A DNA stretch of 16,784 nt from Firmicutes bacterium UBA5227 (lineage in GTDB: Bacteria > Bacillota > Clostridia > Tissierellales > Sedimentibacteraceae), in the NCBI GenBank assembly GCA_002409285.1, contig DHUT01000102.1:1-16784 (forward strand), read 5' to 3'. Positions 13,300 to 16,784 of this stretch are shown here, piece after piece; position 1 is the first letter of the stretch; the number at the start of each line of letters is the position of its first letter. A program made the translations under genes and the position numbers. The notes below the pieces were generated by a model that searched no databases, had not been told where the DNA came from, and saw nothing but the letters and a program-made list of their open reading frames with translations.

Positions 13300-13401
13300 T
13301 CTGTCAATGCTCATACTGAAGCTGATATAATTGTTTTGTTGAAATAAAAATATTTGATTGAATAATCTAAAAATATTTTTTGAAAAACTTTAAAAAATAT
13401 A

Positions 13402-13430
13402 TTGACAATTTGTAACTCATAGCATATAAT
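13402..13430 (+). promoter_or_regulatory. Strong promoter of the argG T-box leader
   Basis: Perfect TTGACA (13402-13407), 17 bases, perfect TATAAT (13425-13430). The transcript would start near 13437. Confidence 0.85.
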
Positions 13431-13436
13431 CGAATA

Positions 13437-13677
13437 AAAATAATTAATTATGTATAATTTAATGATTGGAACAGTAAATTAAACGAAGCTTCAGCGAGTC
13501 GGATTAGAGTGAGAGTCCGGTAGTGTAGTTTAATCGAAAAGAATCCATGAAGAGATTCTCAGAAGTAGCAGTATGAGGATACGGTTAAAAACCGTTATAA
13601 TGAAAGAGCGAAGCAGCTGCTTCATAAAAGAGTGGTACCGCGGTGTCAACACTGCCTCTTTATGAGCAGTTTTTTTG
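13437..13677 (+). ncRNA. T-box leader, arginine type (specifier AGA), upstream of argG
   Basis: The T-box sequence AGAGTGGTACCGCGG (from about 13629) is unmistakable. Stem I can be traced: AGTA loop-E motif (13473-13476), helix ATTAAAC / GTTTAAT (13478-13484 with 13528-13534), and a specifier loop CGAAAAGAA closed by TGGA / TCCA. In the usual place, just before the A that precedes the closing helix, the codon is AGA (13540-13542), arginine. Terminator: CTGCTTCATAAA-type arm pairing with TTTATGAGCAG, then seven T's (13671-13677). Uncharged tRNA-Arg(UCU) would open the terminator and turn argG on when arginine is scarce. The remaining 140 bases to argG show nothing but AT-rich spacer. Confidence 0.9.
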
Positions 13678-13819
13678 TACCCTAAATTATCCTTAAAAAG
13701 AAAATTGGGGCATATCTCTAAAACAGGGATAGTCTTTGAGAAATCTTTATAGAAATACACCTTGAATAAGTATACATTGCAATCATTAAATTAATTATTA
13801 AAAATCGGAGGAACAGAAA

Positions 13820-15064
13820 ATGGGAAAAGAAAAAGTAGTATTAGCATATTCGGGAGGGTTGGACACATCCATTATAATCCCTTGGCTAAAGGAAAATTAC
13901 GATAATTTGGATATTATAGCTTGCTGTGTAAATGTAGGGCAGGACGATGACATGGACTTTGTTCAAAAAAAGGCATTATCGTCAGGTGCAAGCAAGGTAT
14001 ATATTGAAAATGTAGTAAATGAATTTGTGGAGGAATATGTTTATAAGGGAATTAAAGCAAATGCAGCATACGAAGGAAAATATCTTCTTGGGACAGCATA
14101 TGCAAGACCATTGATTGCAAAAAAACTTGTTGAAGTTGCGCATAAGGAAAGTGCGAATTATATTGCTCACGGCTGCACAGGAAAAGGAAATGATCAGGTT
14201 CGACTTGAAACAGCAATAGCAGCCTTGGACCCGGCAATTAAAATCATTGCGCCATGGCGTATTTGGGATATAGGATCAAGAGAAGAGGCAATCGACTATG
14301 CACAAGCGAAAAATATAGATTTAAACGGAATAACAAAGGAAAGAATTTATTCACGTGATCAAAATATTCTTCATATAAGCCATGAAGGAGGAATGCTTGA
14401 AAATCCCGGAAATGAGCCTGATTTTGAGGAGTTGCTGTTAATGACAAGCACGGTAGAAAAGGCTCCGGATTTAGCGGAATATGTGGAAATTGAATTTGAA
14501 AAGGGAATACCTGTAAAGCTGAACGGCAAGAAATTAAATGGCGAAAATATGCTTAAGGCATTAAATACAATAGGCGGAACGCATGGGATAGGTGTAATAG
14601 ATCTTTTGGAAAACAGACTTGTGGGAATGAAGTCAAGAGGTATATACGAAACTCCCGGCGGCACAATTCTATTGGAGGCTCATAAATATCTTGAAAGCTT
14701 TGTATTGGAAAAGGATGCGGCGCATTTTAAGGATATGATAAGCCAGAAGTATGCGGAGTTAGTATACAATGCTATGTGGTTCAGCGGATTAAAAAACGCA
14801 TTTGATGCATTTATAGATTCCACGCAAAAAAATGTAACAGGAAAAGTAAAACTTAAGCTATATAAGGGGACAATAAAATTTGCAGGAATGGTATCAGACT
14901 ATGCACTGTACAATGAATCAATCTCCTCCTTCAGCACGGGAGATTTATACGACCAGAAGGATGCAACAGGATTTATTCATTTATATAGCCTGCCCTTTAA
15001 AATTCAAGCATTGAATGAAATGAACAACCATACATCCGAGGTAATTTACAGTTTTAAAGAATAA
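13820..15064 (+). CDS. argG: Argininosuccinate synthase
   Basis: A 414-residue enzyme joining citrulline and aspartate with ATP to argininosuccinate, the second-last step of arginine synthesis. The ATP-binding motif YSGGLDTS is at residues 10-17; AHGCTGKGNDQVRLE (about 116-130) and ALNTIGGTHGIGVIDLLENR are also standard ArgG signatures. The length is normal (about 400-415). GGAGGAAC precedes the ATG. It is regulated by the arginine T-box in front. argH, the usual partner, does not follow: the region after the stop holds two terminator-like hairpins and then the convergent aminotransferase. Confidence 0.97.
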   Translation: MGKEKVVLAYSGGLDTSIIIPWLKENYDNLDIIACCVNVGQDDDMDFVQKKALSSGASKVYIENVVNEFVEEYVYKGIKANAAYEGKYLLGTAYARPLIAKKLVEVAHKESANYIAHGCTGKGNDQVRLETAIAALDPAIKIIAPWRIWDIGSREEAIDYAQAKNIDLNGITKERIYSRDQNILHISHEGGMLENPGNEPDFEELLLMTSTVEKAPDLAEYVEIEFEKGIPVKLNGKKLNGENMLKALNTIGGTHGIGVIDLLENRLVGMKSRGIYETPGGTILLEAHKYLESFVLEKDAAHFKDMISQKYAELVYNAMWFSGLKNAFDAFIDSTQKNVTGKVKLKLYKGTIKFAGMVSDYALYNESISSFSTGDLYDQKDATGFIHLYSLPFKIQALNEMNNHTSEVIYSFKE

Positions 15065-15080
15065 TTAAATACTGAATATA

Positions 15081-15124
15081 CAATAGAAAGAGAGGCAATC
15101 TAAGCGGATTTCCTCTTTTTATTG
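15081..15124 (+). terminator. Imperfect terminator after argG
   Basis: AGAGG (15091-15095) pairs with CCTCT (15112-15116), and the stem is extended by A-T pairs to the T-rich CTTTTTATTG. It begins 17 bases after the argG stop. Confidence 0.6.
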
Positions 15125-15159
15125 TTAATGCGGCATGGACATAAAGTTTTTGTAATAAA

Positions 15160-15193
15160 AGAGAAACTTCAGTATTTAGGAGTTTCCCTTTTT
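15160..15193 (+). terminator. Second terminator-like hairpin after argG
   Basis: AGAGAAACT (15160-15168) pairs with AGTTTCCCT (15181-15189) with one mismatch, and five T's follow. It probably serves as a back-up terminator between the convergent argG and aminotransferase genes. Confidence 0.55.
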
Positions 15194-15255
15194 AATATTA
15201 CCGTATCTTATTGACATTGCTATGAATAATCCTGAAATTCCGGGCAATCCTTTAA

Positions 15256-15276
15256 TAACTCACCCGTGGAGAGTTA
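15256..15276 (-). terminator. Short terminator overlapping the aminotransferase stop
   Basis: TAACTC / GAGTTA arms with an inner CC/GG after one mismatch. The stop codon lies inside the arm, and on the minus strand TTATTAAAGG follows. It is weak. Confidence 0.4.
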
Positions 15277-16536
15277 CTCTATATTAGAGGTGTGTCCACC
15301 TTCATTTAATACTCTTTTAATAATTGCAGGTGCTATTTTGCATTTTTCTTCGGAAACTGCACATACTGCAAATCTTAGTCCTTTTTTTAGGGAAACCACA
15401 AATAAATTTTCCTTTATTAATACATCGGATGCTTTCTTGGCATCTTTGCATGGTATACTTACAAAAAATCCATCTCTGTAAGGTAAAATCTCCAGGCCAA
15501 CTTCCTTTGCACCTTCAACAAAAGCATCGGCTCGTCTTCTCAGCATTTTCTTTGTTTCACTTACTTCAGCTTCATAGTTTTTAGTTTTCTCAGGATCATT
15601 AGCAATTCTGGTCATTATTTCCATGGCAGCCCTTGTGCCATTGGACCAGTTTGCTCTGTTTGAATGCATGCAAGAATAATAAAATTCTTCAGCTGTTTCT
15701 TCATCAGAAGATATTCCTATTGCTGCACCTGAGCGCATTCCGTACATGGTGTAACCCTTTGACATACTGTATGCTACAATTACCAAAATATTTTTAGGTA
15801 AATCTGAAAATTTAGCAAAGAATTTTCTTCTTTCATCTCCTACGCCTGCATAATCTATGTATGCGCAGTCAACGACGATTATAATTTTATTTTCAGGATC
15901 TTTCGCATTTTCCTTTGCAATATTTAAAACTTCATCCCATTCTTCATCAGAAAGACTGTATCCGGTAGGATTATTGGCAGGTGTATTTATGACTGAAACA
16001 AGTCTTTTTTGCTTATTCAGCAAATTTTCAAACTTTTCCCTGAATGATTCAATGTTAAACTCATTTTTGTCGTTGAATAACTCATAATGTGTAACTGTTC
16101 TGCCGTATTCTTCGGAAATTGTTACATAGGGAGCCCAATGCCAGTCACTTATCAAAATAGAATCTCCGGGGTTAGTATAATTATAAATACCGTGTCTTAC
16201 AGAGCCTGTACCTCCGGGAGTAGCAACCGCCCTAATATAAGCATTAGGTTTGTGTTTACCGAAACATACTTTTTGAACAGCTTCCAAGAAATCCGGCTGA
16301 CCTGCTACTTGCGCATATGCTGCAATTGCTGCATTTGGCATTGATTTTAATTCTGTATATACTGTATTTAAGCAAATAAGATCACCATTATCGTCAGCTA
16401 ATGCTCCAAGGGTTGAATCAATTACATTTTCTTTTCCGTACTTGTCAATTGCTTCTTTTGCCTTAGCTGCCAGTCCAAAAATTGCATCATTAACTTTTGG
16501 CCATTTTGCGTGATCTGCAACCATATTAAATGACAT
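15274..16536 (-). CDS. PLP-dependent class I aminotransferase (aspartate/aromatic type)
   Basis: A 420-residue fold-type I aminotransferase. The PLP lysine is Lys260 in YSMSKGYTMYGMRSG, with Arg268 in place to bind the substrate carboxylate. ANNPTGYSLSDEEW holds the Asn (189) and Pro-Thr-Gly of the family, and VVDCAYIDYAG the Asp223 and Tyr226 that hold the pyridine ring. GGTGSVRHGIYNYTNPGDSILISDW is like the AspC/TyrB branch, so aspartate or aromatic amino acids are the likely substrates, but I cannot choose. GAGGTGAT precedes the ATG. It is transcribed alone from its own promoter. Aspartate made by such an enzyme would feed argG, but the convergent arrangement gives no sign of shared control. 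Confidence 0.87.
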   Translation of the reverse strand: MSFNMVADHAKWPKVNDAIFGLAAKAKEAIDKYGKENVIDSTLGALADDNGDLICLNTVYTELKSMPNAAIAAYAQVAGQPDFLEAVQKVCFGKHKPNAYIRAVATPGGTGSVRHGIYNYTNPGDSILISDWHWAPYVTISEEYGRTVTHYELFNDKNEFNIESFREKFENLLNKQKRLVSVINTPANNPTGYSLSDEEWDEVLNIAKENAKDPENKIIIVVDCAYIDYAGVGDERRKFFAKFSDLPKNILVIVAYSMSKGYTMYGMRSGAAIGISSDEETAEEFYYSCMHSNRANWSNGTRAAMEIMTRIANDPEKTKNYEAEVSETKKMLRRRADAFVEGAKEVGLEILPYRDGFFVSIPCKDAKKASDVLIKENLFVVSLKKGLRFAVCAVSEEKCKIAPAIIKRVLNEGGHTSNIE

Positions 16537-16561
16537 TACATCACCTCATTATTTTTTCTTA

Positions 16562-16590
16562 ATTTTAACATTTAAAAAAATATTAGTCAA
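16562..16590 (-). promoter_or_regulatory. Promoter of the aminotransferase gene
   Basis: On the minus strand, TTGACT (16585-16590), 17 bases, TAAAAT (16562-16567), 25 bases upstream of the start codon. Confidence 0.65.
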
Positions 16591-16694
16591 TACGAATAAT
16601 ATCCTTAAGAATTTAGGGAACGATATATAATGCACTTTTTATTAAATACATCTATTAAAGGTTTATTAAATATTTAAAAATTATGAAAAAATTG

Positions 16695-16723
16695 TTGACA
16701 AGATATGACAGGTTATGTATTAT
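16695..16723 (+). promoter_or_regulatory. Promoter of the tRNA gene
   Basis: Perfect TTGACA (16695-16700), 17 bases, TATTAT (16718-16723). The start would be near 16730, about 15 bases before the mature tRNA 5' end. Confidence 0.8.
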
Positions 16724-16744
16724 ATAAAAGTTAGAAAAAATATT

Positions 16745-16784
16745 GATCCATTAGCTCAGCAGGCAGAGCACTTGACTTTTAATC
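16745..16784 (+). tRNA. tRNA-Lys (anticodon TTT), 3' half cut by window edge
   Basis: Acceptor strand GATCCAT (16745-16751), TA, D stem GCTC/GAGC with AGCAGGCA loop, then anticodon stem CTTGA and loop CTTTTAA with anticodon TTT at 16778-16780. The 5' half matches bacterial tRNA-Lys; the T arm and 3' end lie outside the window, so the acceptor pairing cannot be checked. Confidence 0.88.

Noticed and set aside
14052..14664. Long open frames on the strand opposite argG
   Set aside because: They mirror the codon pattern of a conserved enzyme and have no ribosome sites or recognisable motifs.
1..16784. CRISPR array, prophage or intact insertion sequence
   Set aside because: No set of regularly spaced repeats, phage structural genes, integrase or transposase frame was seen on either strand.

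Overview
The window is AT-rich DNA with strong AGGAGG-type ribosome sites and consensus vegetative promoters. It carries spore coat genes (cotJA-cotJB-cotJC), a TPP riboswitch, a T-box leader, PerR and a DtxR-type regulator. This fits a low-GC, spore-forming, probably anaerobic Firmicute of the Clostridia/Tissierellia kind. The genus cannot be fixed from the sequence alone.

Positions 1-5746 (+) hold a tight Dlt-like operon cut by the left edge: an amino-acid adenylating enzyme, a GNAT acyltransferase, a DltC-like carrier protein, an MBOAT acyltransferase, and a large exported protein joining a DltD/SGNH-like domain to a NodB polysaccharide deacetylase domain. It reads as a machine that activates a small (amino) acid, loads it on a carrier, moves it across the membrane and places it on a cell-surface polymer. 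The extra GNAT, the NodB fusion and a changed specificity residue set it apart from ordinary D-alanylation of teichoic acid.

Positions 5750-9530 are mostly metal and redox genes: a QueD-like protein lacking the usual catalytic Cys, PerR with a PerR box before its own start, a YitT-family membrane protein, the scar of a lost iron-siderophore locus (3' ends of an AraC regulator and a FecCD permease joined head to head), a DUF2325 gene behind two copies of a DtxR-like operator, and an iron-type DtxR regulator with a third copy at its own promoter.

Positions 9531-10972 hold DUF1893, DUF3842 and an ECF transporter S component. After that come a candidate small RNA or long terminator region and the cotJ operon (minus strand). 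To the right lie a TPP riboswitch with thiT, an arginine (AGA) T-box with argG, a convergent aminotransferase gene, and the first half of a tRNA-Lys(TTT) with its promoter at the right edge.

The most interesting points are the modified Dlt-like operon, the three-site DtxR regulon around DUF2325, and the deletion scar of the siderophore locus. I see no CRISPR array, prophage or intact insertion sequence.
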